64,000 nt of DNA, from positions 1,922,001 through 1,986,000 of the forward strand of contig NZ_CP134880.1 in the NCBI RefSeq assembly GCF_032102965.1, written 5' to 3'. Of this stretch, positions 41,645-51,562 are shown piece after piece. This DNA comes from Demequina capsici. GTDB lineage: Bacteria; Actinomycetota; Actinomycetes; Actinomycetales; Demequinaceae. The stretch's first letter is position 1. Every line of letters starts with the position of its first letter. The translations under genes and the position numbers were made by a program. The notes under the pieces were generated by a model that worked only from the letters and a program-made list of their open reading frames with translations, was not told where the DNA came from and did no database searches.

Positions 41645-43192
41645 TTACTCCGGGATCCAGGTCCAGCCCGGCTTCACCTTGGCCTTGTAGATGAACAGGG
41701 TGTGAAGCATGCGCTTCACCCAGTGGCCCGCGAGGCCGATCTCGCCGAACGTCTCCTTGAGGTTGCGGCCGGTCTCCGGGTACTTCTCCCAGTCGGGGAC
41801 CACGGGACTCATGGTCATCGCCGCAGCGGTGCCGGTCTTGATGCCCGTGCCGGCCGACGCCACGCATGCCGCCGCCATCTCAGCCATCGACGCCGAGTGC
41901 GTCGGCGTGGTCGCACCCTTGAGGATCATGTCGGCGATGGTGTGCGCCACCACCTTGCCCATGGTGCCTGACGGCATGCCTGTGCGGGGCGGGCTCGGCG
42001 CCACGGCGACGCCGTCCGGAGTGGCGCGAGGCTTCGATATCTGGTGCGGCGGTGCGAACGCGATGCCGACGGCGAACATGTTCCCGTAGGTGGGGTTCTG
42101 GTAGGTGCGGGGCCAGTCCTTCGCGCTCCACTCCTCGTACTCCTTCGGGGTGTAGTCGGCGTCGACCTTCATGAAGCCCGACGGCGCGAAGATGGTGCCC
42201 GTGATGTCGGCGCCGGTCGCGTCGTACGCCTTCCAGTCGTTGCCCTTGAACGGGGGCAGCAGCATGGCGAAGTCGTACGCCATCTCATTGTGCGAGCCGT
42301 CGAGCTGGTCGTAGTGGATGACGCCCGGCTCGATCCTCGTGACGGCGGCGCCGGTGACGGCCTTGACGCCGCGCTCACGGTAGAGCGACTCGGTCCACAG
42401 CTGGCTGGTGGTGCGGAAGCCGTTCTGCTCGAACTGCATGCCGCCCACGCCGAAGTCGCCCAGCTCGTTCTCGTTGGTGAGGTAGGTGAGCTCCACATTG
42501 TCGCGCACGCCTGCCTCGCGGAGCTGGTGCTCCACGTTGAACGTGTACTCGAACGCGGCTCCCTCGCAGGTGCAGGTGCCGTGGCCGACGCCGATGACGA
42601 CCTTCTTCTTCTCACCCGTCTTCGCGGCCGCGATGAGCTTGTCGAGCTCGCTGTGCGCCTGGGTGGCGTGGCTGGGGGTGCAGACGGATACGGTGAAGCC
42701 GGCGTCGGGCCCGAGCCCCTCCGTCGCACCGAAGTTCAGCTTGGGTCCGGTGGCGTTGATGACGTAGTCGTAGCGGAGGCGCTCGACCTCGCCTGCACGT
42801 CCAGGGGACGTGTGCTCCACGTCGACCGCGGGCTGGGCGAGTCCGATCTGACCGGTGACGGATGCGTGCGCGCCCGACGCGTCGGCGACGGTGCCGTACG
42901 CATCGGCACCGTCAGAACCGGGCTCCACGTCGGAGTCGCCCTCGGGCCACAGGGCCACACCCTTGGCCTGGACGAACGTGATGCCCTTCTTCTCGTAGAT
43001 CGGGGCGAGCGGGAAGACCACGTCCTCCGTGGTCATCTTGCCGATGCCGACCCAGATGTTGGACGGGATCCAGTTGTAGTTGGAGTTGGGAGAGACGACG
43101 ACTACCTCGTGCTCACGCGGGAGGCGCTTGCGAAGGTAGAGGGCGGCGGTATGGCCGGAGACTCCGGCACCGAGGACGACCACGCGGGCCAT
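41645..43192 (-). CDS. Sulfide:quinone oxidoreductase-like FAD protein
   Basis: 515 aa, longer than typical SQR because of an acidic Gly/Ser/Ala-rich insertion at about residues 83-136. FAD-binding VVVLGAGVSGHTAALYLRKR, then SNYNWIPSNIWVG, INATGPKLNFGATEGLG, VGHGTCTCEGAAFEY (Cys pair), FAMLLPPFKGND and NMFAVGIAFAPPHQ. The C-terminal tail (HWVKRMLHTLFIYKAKVKPG) looks amphipathic and membrane-associating, as in SQR. It should oxidise sulfide and reduce quinone. ATG at 43192 chosen for the canonical Rossmann start. The upstream CsoR/CstR-like operator fits control by persulfide. Confidence 0.82.
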   Translation of the reverse strand: MARVVVLGAGVSGHTAALYLRKRLPREHEVVVVSPNSNYNWIPSNIWVGIGKMTTEDVVFPLAPIYEKKGITFVQAKGVALWPEGDSDVEPGSDGADAYGTVADASGAHASVTGQIGLAQPAVDVEHTSPGRAGEVERLRYDYVINATGPKLNFGATEGLGPDAGFTVSVCTPSHATQAHSELDKLIAAAKTGEKKKVVIGVGHGTCTCEGAAFEYTFNVEHQLREAGVRDNVELTYLTNENELGDFGVGGMQFEQNGFRTTSQLWTESLYRERGVKAVTGAAVTRIEPGVIHYDQLDGSHNEMAYDFAMLLPPFKGNDWKAYDATGADITGTIFAPSGFMKVDADYTPKEYEEWSAKDWPRTYQNPTYGNMFAVGIAFAPPHQISKPRATPDGVAVAPSPPRTGMPSGTMGKVVAHTIADMILKGATTPTHSASMAEMAAACVASAGTGIKTGTAAAMTMSPVVPDWEKYPETGRNLKETFGEIGLAGHWVKRMLHTLFIYKAKVKPGWTWIPE

Positions 43193-43242
43193 GGGGATCA
43201 CCTTCTTCTGCTGGTGGGCCGCGCCTTTGCGGCTCTGAAGAA

Positions 43243-43281
43243 AATATACCCCCTGGGGCATTAGTCCTAGGACCTTCGTCC
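43243..43281 (-). promoter_or_regulatory. SQR operon promoter: CsoR/CstR-like operator plus DosR-like box
   Basis: Operator ATACCCCCTGGGGCAT (43246-43261) overlaps the -10 TATATT on the minus strand (43243-43248). A GGACCTTCGTCC palindrome (43270-43281; minus-strand context TCGGGACGAAGGTCC) sits 21 nt upstream of that -10, close to the 23-nt spacing at the hydrogenase promoters. The operator is the stronger call; the DosR-like box is tentative because GGAC-N4-GTCC is expected a few times by chance in 64 kb of this composition. Confidence 0.55.
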
Positions 43282-43357
43282 CGAGTCGGTAGGCGCGAAT
43301 CCCGGATGTTGGCGCCGACCTCGCGCGTCGGAACCGGACCCGGGCGCCCCAGCGGAC

Positions 43358-43747
43358 CTAGCCCTCCTTGCGCTTCTCCACCGCCTCCTTCAACAGGAAC
43401 AACGGAAGCAGCCACGTGGCCAACGCGGTCACCAACCACACGATCACCACGCCCGCGATCCACGTCGACAGCCCGGAGATGGTGAGACCCGACGTCAGCA
43501 GGGTCGTCAACAGCAGCGCCACGAAGGTGGACAGCAGGCCCACGCCTCCCGTGAGCGCCGACGCGTACTTGTGGGTCATCTTGAAGATGAACGGCCCCAG
43601 GATCGTCTGGAAGATCGCGAACAGGATCGCGGAGATGATCAGCCCCTCGATCGTGACCTTGAAGTCGGTCAGGATCAGCGACGTGATGAACAGTCCAAGC
43701 GCAGCCGAGCCCAGGTAGATGGCCGCATTCACGATGAGTCTCACCAT
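43358..43747 (-). CDS. Four-helix membrane protein (phage holin superfamily IV-like)
   Basis: 129 aa with four transmembrane helices: LIVNAAIYLGSAALGLFITS, FKVTIEGLIISAILFAIFQ, ALTGGVGLLSTFVALLLTTL and WIAGVVIVWLVTALATWLL, and a Lys-rich tail. Such proteins are chromosomal and not necessarily phage holins. ATG at 43747. Separate from the SQR operon, whose promoter lies downstream in the same direction. Confidence 0.75.
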   Translation of the reverse strand: MVRLIVNAAIYLGSAALGLFITSLILTDFKVTIEGLIISAILFAIFQTILGPFIFKMTHKYASALTGGVGLLSTFVALLLTTLLTSGLTISGLSTWIAGVVIVWLVTALATWLLPLFLLKEAVEKRKEG

Positions 43748-43847
43748 GATTCGGACACTACGCCCGTTCCGGACGTCCCGCGCGGCGAGAACGCACAGAT
43801 TTCCTGCGTCATGGCTGGCAGGCGCCCTGCCGCCGCCCACGCCCCGA

Positions 43848-44264
43848 CTACTCGGTACCGCGCGTGACCCTGTTCCAGGCGTTCGTGATCGCGATCACCT
43901 CGACCAGCGCGCCCACCGCCTTCGCCGACAGATGCCGCCGCACCTCCTCGCGAGCCTCGACCTCCAGGCCGCGCGGCGGATCCGTGAGGATCTCCGCGAA
44001 GCGCAGGACCGCAGCCTGCGCCTCGGTCACCAGGTCCTCGCGCATCAGCTTCACCGGCCGGCCCAGCGCGGCGATCAGGTGGGGCTTGGCGCCCAGCCGC
44101 GCCAGCTCCTCCGAGTGCATGCGCACCGAGTAGGCGTCGCCGTTGATGTGGCTGCAGCGCAGGCGGACCATCGCCTTGAGCCCAGGCTTGAGCCCCTCAC
44201 CCACCTCGCCGTCGAAGTCCTCCATCGAGCGGAGGAACTCGGGCCGTAGCCGCACATCGTTCAC
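43848..44264 (-). CDS. Carboxymuconolactone decarboxylase-family protein without the CxxC site
   Basis: 138 aa. The family segment aligns as RCSHINGDAYSVRMHS: at the usual C-x-x-C of AhpD-like peroxidase partners it has Asp43 and Ser46, while His50 is kept. The rest (AVLRFAEILTDPP; VEVIAITNAWNRV) follows the family pattern. It therefore probably lacks alkylhydroperoxidase activity. GTG start at 44264; the ribosome site is weak. Lies between the holin-like gene and valS, monocistronic. Confidence 0.82.
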   Translation of the reverse strand: MNDVRLRPEFLRSMEDFDGEVGEGLKPGLKAMVRLRCSHINGDAYSVRMHSEELARLGAKPHLIAALGRPVKLMREDLVTEAQAAVLRFAEILTDPPRGLEVEAREEVRRHLSAKAVGALVEVIAITNAWNRVTRGTE

Positions 44265-44406
44265 CCGGGAACCCTAGCAACCGCGATCTGAGAGCCGCCA
44301 CCACGATCTGCGAGGAGGTCGTCCACGGACGCGGCCGCCGGACGAGCACCCCGCCGCGCGCCGCCGATGTTCGCCCGCTCCCCCACGACTCTGGAAGAAT
44401 GCCCCC

Positions 44407-47154
44407 ATGACGTCGCGCATCCCTGACAAGGCCACCGTCGACGGGCTCGAGGACCGCTGGAACGCCGCCTGGGAGGACCAGGGCACGTACCGTTTCGACT
44501 CCTCGAGGACCCGCGAGCAGATCTACTCGATCGACACCCCTCCCCCCACGGTCTCGGGGTCGCTCCACGTCGGCCACGTCTTCAGCTACACGCACACCGA
44601 CACCGTCGCGCGCTTCCAGCGCATGCGCGGCAAGGAGGTGTTCTACCCGATGGGCTGGGACGACAACGGCCTGCCCACCGAGCGCCGCGTGCAGAACTAC
44701 TACGGCGTGCGCTGCGACCCCACGCTGCCGTACGACGAGGGCTTCGAGCCCCCGCATATCGGTGGCGAGGGCAAGTCGATCAAGGCCGCGGACCAGGTGC
44801 CGATCTCGCGCAAGAACTTCGTCGAGCTGTGCGAGCGCCTCACCGAGGAGGACGAGAAGCAGTTCGAGGCGCTGTGGCGTCACCTCGGGCTCAGCGTCGA
44901 CTGGTCACGCACCTACCAGACCATCTCCCCCTCCTCCATCGCCGTCGCGCAGCAGGCGTTCCTGCGCTCGCTCGCCCGCGGAGAGGCGTACCAGTCCGAG
45001 GCGCCGACGCTGTGGGACGTCACGTTCCGCACCGCCGTCGCCCAGGCCGAGCTCGAGGACAGGGTGCGCCCCGGCGCCTACCACCGCCTCGCCTTCGAGC
45101 CCGCGGCCGACCTCGAGGAGGCCACCGGCTCCTACGAGTCCGTCTACATCGAGACGACGCGGCCCGAGCTCCTGCCCGCCTGCGTCGCCTTGGTCGCGCA
45201 CCCCGACGACGAGCGCTACCAGCCGCTGTTCGGCAAGCACGTCCGCACGCCGCTGTTCGGCGTGGAGGTTCCCGTCGTCCCCCACCGCCTCGCCCAGCCC
45301 GACAAGGGCTCGGGCATCGCGATGATCTGCACCTTCGGCGACGTGACCGACGTCGTGTGGTGGCGCGAGCTCCAGCTCCCCACCCGCGCCTGCATCGGCT
45401 GGGACGGACGCTTCCTCTCCGAGGCCCCCGACGCGATCGACTCCCCCGAGGGCCTGGCCGCGTACGCCGAGCTCGCGGGCAAGACCACCTTCTCCGCCCA
45501 GACCCGCGTCGTCGAGCTGCTCCGTGAGGCAGGCGTGATGGAGGGCGAGCCCAAGCCCATCACCCATCCCGTCAAGTTCTTCGAGAAGGGCGACAAGCCG
45601 CTCGAGATCGTCACCTCACGCCAGTGGTACATCGCCAACGGCGGCAAGGACGACGCCCTGCGCGCCCAGCTCGTCGCCCGCGGCGAGGAGCTCAACTTCG
45701 TGCCCGGCCACATGGGCAAGCGCTACGAGAACTGGGTCAACGGCCTCACCGGCGACTGGCTCATCTCGCGTCAGCGCTTCTTCGGTGTGCCGATCCCGGT
45801 CTGGTACCCGCTCGACGCCGACGCCAACCCCGTGTGGGACTCGCCGATCGTGCCGTCCGAGGACTCGCTGCCCGTGGACCCGTCGGCCGAGCCCGCTCCC
45901 GGCTTCGACGAGTCGCAGCGCGGCGTCGCCGGTGGCTTCATGGGCGAGAAGGACGTCATGGACACCTGGGCCACGTCGTCGCTCACGCCCCAGATCGTCG
46001 GCGGCTGGCGCGACGACCCCGAGCTGTTCGCCAAGGTCTTCCCCATGGACCTGCGCCCTCAGGGCCAGGACATCATCCGCACGTGGCTGTTCTCGACGGT
46101 CGTGCGCGCCCACCTCGAGGACGACGTCCTCCCGTGGAAGAACGCGGCGATCTCCGGCTGGATCCTGGACCCCGACCGCAAGAAGATGTCCAAGTCCAAG
46201 GGCAACGTCGTCACGCCGATGGGCCTGCTCGAGCAGCACGGCTCAGATGCCGTGCGGTACTGGGCGGCCTCCGCCCGCCTAGGCACCGACGCCGCGTTCG
46301 ACGAGGGGCAGATGAAGATCGGTCGCCGCCTGGCGATGAAGATCCTCAACGCCTCGAAGTTCGTGCTGGGCGCCACCGGCATCGCCACCGCCGCCGACCA
46401 GTCGCTCGAGGCCGGCGTGGCCGCCGCCGACACGGTGATGTCGCTCGACGTGACCGAGCCGCTGGACAGCGCCATGCTTGCCGCGCTCGCGTCGGTCGTG
46501 GATCAGGCGACCGCCGCCTATGAGGCGTACGACCACACGAAGGCTCTCGAGGTCGCAGAGACGTTGTTCTGGACCTTCTGCGACGACTACCTCGAGCTCG
46601 TCAAGGCCCGCGCGTACGATGGCGCCGCTCCCGGCGAGGCGATCGACGTGGCCGCGGGCTGCTCTGCCGAGGCGGGCTCCGCGCGTGCCGCCCTGACGCT
46701 CGCGCTCGAGACGTTCCTGCGCCTGTTCGCGCCGGTGCTGCCGTTCGCCACGGAGGAGGTGTGGTCCTGGTTCCGCGAGGGCTCGGTCCACCACGCCGCG
46801 TGGCCCGTCGCCGAGCCGCTGCGAGCGGTCGCCGACGGCGGCAATGCTGCGATGCTGCCCGCCGCAGGCGCGGCGCTGTCCGCGCTGCGCAAGGTGAAGT
46901 CCGAGGCGAAGGTGGCTCAGCGCACCGAGATCGTGTCCGTCGACCTGCTGGTCCCGGAGGCGCAGGTGGAGCTGGTGCGCGCCGCGAAGGCTGATCTGAT
47001 GTCCGCAGGCAAGGTCCGCGAGATGCAGATCGTGGACTCCGTCCCTGCGCTGGAGCCGGGTGTCGACGGCGAGGCGCCCGAGGACGGCGCCCCGGACGAG
47101 ATCGCGGACACCACTGTCGTCCGCACGGAGAACGCGGTCCTCGCCGACGCCTGA
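44407..47154 (+). CDS. valS: Valyl-tRNA synthetase
   Basis: 915-aa class I aminoacyl-tRNA synthetase. HIGH-type motif PPPTVSGSLHVGHVFSY near residue 45, a CP1 editing domain (YIETTRPELLPACVALVAHP; GSGIAMICTFGDVTDV), KMSKS as KKMSKSKGN, and an anticodon-binding domain. The sequence style (GWDDNGLPTERRVQNYYGVR) is of the archaeal type used by many actinobacteria. ATG at 44407. No T-box element seen upstream. Followed by a very strong terminator. Confidence 0.96.
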   Translation: MTSRIPDKATVDGLEDRWNAAWEDQGTYRFDSSRTREQIYSIDTPPPTVSGSLHVGHVFSYTHTDTVARFQRMRGKEVFYPMGWDDNGLPTERRVQNYYGVRCDPTLPYDEGFEPPHIGGEGKSIKAADQVPISRKNFVELCERLTEEDEKQFEALWRHLGLSVDWSRTYQTISPSSIAVAQQAFLRSLARGEAYQSEAPTLWDVTFRTAVAQAELEDRVRPGAYHRLAFEPAADLEEATGSYESVYIETTRPELLPACVALVAHPDDERYQPLFGKHVRTPLFGVEVPVVPHRLAQPDKGSGIAMICTFGDVTDVVWWRELQLPTRACIGWDGRFLSEAPDAIDSPEGLAAYAELAGKTTFSAQTRVVELLREAGVMEGEPKPITHPVKFFEKGDKPLEIVTSRQWYIANGGKDDALRAQLVARGEELNFVPGHMGKRYENWVNGLTGDWLISRQRFFGVPIPVWYPLDADANPVWDSPIVPSEDSLPVDPSAEPAPGFDESQRGVAGGFMGEKDVMDTWATSSLTPQIVGGWRDDPELFAKVFPMDLRPQGQDIIRTWLFSTVVRAHLEDDVLPWKNAAISGWILDPDRKKMSKSKGNVVTPMGLLEQHGSDAVRYWAASARLGTDAAFDEGQMKIGRRLAMKILNASKFVLGATGIATAADQSLEAGVAAADTVMSLDVTEPLDSAMLAALASVVDQATAAYEAYDHTKALEVAETLFWTFCDDYLELVKARAYDGAAPGEAIDVAAGCSAEAGSARAALTLALETFLRLFAPVLPFATEEVWSWFREGSVHHAAWPVAEPLRAVADGGNAAMLPAAGAALSALRKVKSEAKVAQRTEIVSVDLLVPEAQVELVRAAKADLMSAGKVREMQIVDSVPALEPGVDGEAPEDGAPDEIADTTVVRTENAVLADA

Positions 47155-47166
47155 TCTGATGTGACC

Positions 47167-47210
47167 GACGCCGGAGGGGCGGTGCCTTGCGGCACCGCCC
47201 CTCCGGCGTC
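47167..47210 (+). terminator. Strong terminator after valS
   Basis: Perfect 20-bp stem (GACGCCGGAGGGGCGGTGCC and its complement) with a TTGC loop, 12 bp after the valS stop. Confidence 0.85.
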
Positions 47211-47213
47211 TGG

Positions 47214-47403
47214 CAACCTCGCCGCCTCAGGTTCGGGTGCGTGAGTGTCGGATCTGAGAGGTCCCTGCGTCTGGCTCCCGCGTCTGGCCCCTCCTGCGGC
47301 CCGCCCAAGCTCCGGGGGCGTCGCTCAACCTCGCCACCTCAGGTTCGGGTGAGTGAGTGTCGGATCTGAGAGGTCGCTGCGTCTGACGGGTGAGTGAGTG
47401 TCG
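47214..47403 (+). repeat. Two 60-bp intergenic repeats plus a partial third (GTGAGTGTCGG family)
   Basis: Units 47214-47273 and 47326-47385 are identical at 57 of 60 positions (112-bp period); core TTCGGGTGAGTGAGTGTCGG followed by ATCTGAGAGGT. A partial third copy (GGGTGAGTGAGTGTCGCAGCG) runs from about 47388. The family appears inverted at 28817-28876 and 48485-48516. This accounts for most of the valS to DUF559 gap. Confidence 0.8.
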
Positions 47404-47512
47404 CAGCGCATCGAGGCGCGTCGGCGTTCACAGGGTCTCATCACGCGACCGCTGTCCCCATCTGCCGCAAGCGGCGGCGTCGACGCGACCGTTGCGCAGG
47501 TACCTCTATGGC

Positions 47513-48439
47513 ATGACCCACGTGCCCTCGCTCCCTGCAGGACCACCTGATCCGCCCCTTGCGCAGGTGGTCTCAGCGAAGCCGCGCGCGTTCAGCAGGG
47601 GCGAGCTCATCCGGCTCTCGAGCCCACGCAAGGTGCGGACCGCCATCTCGTCGGGCAGGGTCGTTCGACTGCTTCCCGACGCGTACGTCGGCGCAGAGCA
47701 CTCCGACTCCTTTCTGGCACGGGCACACGCGGCACTGCTGTGGGCAGGGAGTGCCGCGGCCGTATCGGGCACGTCCGCGATGTTCCTCTGGGGACTCGTG
47801 GAGTCACCGCCCAGCCACATCGAGGTGCTGCTGCCGCACCCGATTCACTTGAACCCGCCGGACTGGCTGGTCGTCAGGCGACGCGTGCGGCCGCCGGCGA
47901 CGGCACACATCGCCGGTCTGGCTGTGCTGGAGCCCGCAGACGCGATCGTGACCGGCTACGGAAGGCTCTCACCGCACACCCGAGCGGAGCCGTTGTACCG
48001 CGCGGTCCGGAGCGGACTCGTGTCACCGGACGCGTTGGCGGATGCGATCCGCAGAGCGCCGCGGGTTGCGGCGCGACGCGAGCTGAGCACGCGCATCGCT
48101 GCGGCGCAGGCTGGAGCCGAGAGCTTCCGCGAAGAGGTCGGCTTGCGCTCCGTGTTCAACACGGCGGAGTTCGCTGGTCTGCTTCCGCAGCATCGCGTTC
48201 GTTGCGGAGACCAGACGTTCCGGCTGGATCTGTACGACCCCGTCACCAGGACCGGTATCGAGCTGGACGGCGCTCAGTTCCATGACGGGAGTGAGGCACG
48301 CCAACGCGACGTCCGAAGGGACGCAGCGCTGGCGTCGATCGGGATCCAGACGGTGCGGTTCACCTTCGCGGACATCGTCCAACGCCCAGCGTGGTGCCGG
48401 CAGACTCTGGCCGAGGTCCTTCGGGCCCGCGAACGATGA
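47513..48439 (+). CDS. DUF559-type nuclease-like protein with N-terminal winged helix
   Basis: 308 aa. The N-terminal third (FSRGELIRLSSPRKVRTAIS; RVVRLLPDAYVG) resembles AbiEi-like winged helices. The C-terminal domain resembles DUF559/Vsr endonucleases: FRLDLYDPVTRTGIELDGAQ then FHDGSEARQRDVRRDAAL and VRFTFADIVQ, with Asp and Glu of a PD-(D/E)xK-like site. Common in actinobacteria in many paralogues; function unknown. ATG at 47513. Flanked on both sides by dispersed intergenic repeats. Confidence 0.8.
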   Translation: MTHVPSLPAGPPDPPLAQVVSAKPRAFSRGELIRLSSPRKVRTAISSGRVVRLLPDAYVGAEHSDSFLARAHAALLWAGSAAAVSGTSAMFLWGLVESPPSHIEVLLPHPIHLNPPDWLVVRRRVRPPATAHIAGLAVLEPADAIVTGYGRLSPHTRAEPLYRAVRSGLVSPDALADAIRRAPRVAARRELSTRIAAAQAGAESFREEVGLRSVFNTAEFAGLLPQHRVRCGDQTFRLDLYDPVTRTGIELDGAQFHDGSEARQRDVRRDAALASIGIQTVRFTFADIVQRPAWCRQTLAEVLRARER

Positions 48440-48484
48440 AACGGACGCACCGTTGACACTCAGCAACCCGTCAGATGCAGCGAC

Positions 48485-48516
48485 ATCTCAGAACCGACAC
48501 TCACTCACCCGAACGG
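48485..48516 (+). repeat. Dispersed repeat (CTCAGAACCGACACTCACTC)
   Basis: Single copy after the DUF559 gene, continuing ACCCGAA; it matches the arrangement at 28850-28876 and is the inverse of the units at 47214-47403. Confidence 0.7.
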
Positions 48517-48585
48517 GAGTGGTGCGCGGCCGCCGACGGGCGGGAGCGGTGCGTGACTCGGCTCAGAGTGCTGACGCGGGGAGGA

Positions 48586-49845
<1,260 letters not shown>

Positions 49846-49953
49846 ACGGTCTCCTTCCAACCGTGCCATCGTCCTCTAGGCTACCCAGCCGGTCCGACAC
49901 GCGGACCCTCGACGCGCCGCCTGTTGGGGGCAGCGTCCGATCGAGGACGGCGA

Positions 49954-49987
49954 AGGGGGACCCCAGGGCACGCCCCGGGATCCCCCT
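49954..49987 (-). terminator. Imperfect hairpin between clpP2 and clpX
   Basis: GGGGGA-CCCCAGGG and CCCCGGGATCCCCC pair with a few mismatches; probable partial terminator of the clpP1P2 transcript. Confidence 0.5.
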
Positions 49988-50009
49988 CCCCTGTCCGACC
50001 TATCGGCTC

Positions 50010-50729
50010 CTACGCCTTCGCGGCGAGCGCCTGTGACTTCCTCGACTCGAGGACCTCGTCGACGAGTCCGTACTCCTTCGCCTCGGCGGCGGAGAGGAAC
50101 GTGTCTCGCTCGATGTCCTCGCGCACCTTCTCCGGCGTCTGGCCGGAGTGCAGGGCGAGCGTGTTCTCCAGCCACTCGCGCATGCGCAGGATCTCCTCGG
50201 CGTAGATCTCGATGTCCGACGCCTGGGCGCGCGAGCCGCCCTCGATGCGCGGCTGGTGGATCATCACGCGCGCGTTCGGGAGCGCAAGACGCTGCCCGGG
50301 CTGGCCCGCCGCGAGCAGCACCGCCGCGGCGGAGGCCGCCTGTCCCAGGCACACTGTCTGGATATGCGGCTTCACGTACTGCATCGTGTCGTAGATCGCG
50401 GTGAGCGCGGTCTGCGAGCCACCGGGCGAGTTGATGTAGATCTTGATGTCCCGGTCGGGGTCCTGCGACTCCAGCACGAGCAGCTGCGCCATCACGTCGT
50501 CCGCAGAGGCGTCGTCGATCTGCACGCCGAGGAACACGATGCGGTCCTCGAACAGCTTGGCGTACGGGTCCTGGCGCTTGAATCCGTAGGCCGTGCGCTC
50601 CTCGAACTGGGGCAGGATGTAGCGCGATGCCGGCCCCTGGGGTGCGGCGCCGCCGAAGCCGGCTACGCCGCCAAGGGTGCCCGCGGTGCGCGCGGCGGCC
50701 TGGATGGCCTGGTACTCGGAGCTGCTCAC
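50010..50729 (-). CDS. clpP2: ATP-dependent Clp protease proteolytic subunit 2
   Basis: 239-aa serine peptidase. Catalytic Ser in [14 protein letters not shown], His in VMIHQPRI, Asp in the following helix region. The N-terminal extension of about 35 residues (Gly/Ala-rich) is longer than in ClpP1 and probably processed. GTG start at 50729 overlaps the clpP1 stop (GTGA), so the two are coupled; actinobacterial ClpP works as a hetero-tetradecamer of both. Confidence 0.94.
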   Translation of the reverse strand: MSSSEYQAIQAAARTAGTLGGVAGFGGAAPQGPASRYILPQFEERTAYGFKRQDPYAKLFEDRIVFLGVQIDDASADDVMAQLLVLESQDPDRDIKIYINSPGGSQTALTAIYDTMQYVKPHIQTVCLGQAASAAAVLLAAGQPGQRLALPNARVMIHQPRIEGGSRAQASDIEIYAEEILRMREWLENTLALHSGQTPEKVREDIERDTFLSAAEAKEYGLVDEVLESRKSQALAAKA

Positions 50730-51340
50730 GCCTTGCCTCCCTGCGACTTGTCGCCCGCCTCGGCGGCGTGCTTGATGACCTTGTCGACGAAGCCGTACTC
50801 GAGCGCCTCGTCGGCGGTGAACCAGCGGTCGCGATCGGCGTCCTTGTTGATCTGCTCGAGCGTCTTGCCGGTCTGCTCGGCGGTGAGACCCGCGAGGGTC
50901 TTCTTCATGTGCATGATGAGCTCGGCGTTGATGCGGATGTCGGTCGCGGTGCCGTAGATGCCGCCCGACGGCTGGTGCATCATGACTCGCGCATGGGGCG
51001 TGGCGTACCGCTTGCCGGGAGCGCCGGACGACAGCAGGAACTGCCCCATCGACGCCGCCATGCCCATCGCGACGGTGGCGACGTCGGGCTTGATGTACTG
51101 CATGGTGTCGTAGATCGCCATGCCCGCAGTGATGGAGCCGCCGGGGCTGTTGATGTACAGGTAGATGTCCTTGTCAGGGTCCTCCGCTGCGAGGAGCATC
51201 ATCTGCGCGCAGATGGCGTTCGCGTTGTCATCGCGCACCTCGTCGCCCAGCCAGATGATCCGCTCTCGTAGCAGGCGGTTGAAGATGGAGTCGTTGAGCG
51301 CCATCCCCATGCCTTCGGAGCGTGCCGTGATCTCGTTCAC
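50726..51340 (-). CDS. clpP1: ATP-dependent Clp protease proteolytic subunit 1
   Basis: 204 aa. Catalytic Ser in [15 protein letters not shown], His in VMMHQPSGG. First gene of the clpP1-clpP2 operon, downstream of tig in the same orientation but separated by the DUF4190 gene on the other strand. GTG start at 51340 after AAGGATCGG. Length and motifs are standard. Confidence 0.94.
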   Translation of the reverse strand: MNEITARSEGMGMALNDSIFNRLLRERIIWLGDEVRDDNANAICAQMMLLAAEDPDKDIYLYINSPGGSITAGMAIYDTMQYIKPDVATVAMGMAASMGQFLLSSGAPGKRYATPHARVMMHQPSGGIYGTATDIRINAELIMHMKKTLAGLTAEQTGKTLEQINKDADRDRWFTADEALEYGFVDKVIKHAAEAGDKSQGGKA

Positions 51341-51562
51341 GCCGATCCTTCCTTCTCGCGTCTTGCGTCAAACCTAACGGCGACGGACCTCGCCGCATGC
51401 CGAAAACGGCACCGTTTCGCTACGGGGTGAACGGGTGGCCGTGCACGTTCGGGGGCTTCCCGGACACGTGGGCGCCGCCGATCAGGCGCAGGGACGATGC
51501 GAGAGGCGGGGGGCATGGGTAGCGTCGATCAGGGAGGGACATCGCGCCCAGAGGAGGAAGCC

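Noticed and set aside
43358..43747. Phage holin / prophage remnant
   Set aside because: Four-helix membrane proteins of this type are common chromosomal genes; no other phage gene is nearby.
44265..44406. Possible T-box leader before valS
   Set aside because: No T-box sequence or specifier stem; the gap is short and contains no strong antiterminator.
47214..47403. CRISPR-like repeats after valS
   Set aside because: Only two full units with a 112-bp period and a shared non-spacer sequence; no cas genes. Treated as a dispersed intergenic repeat.
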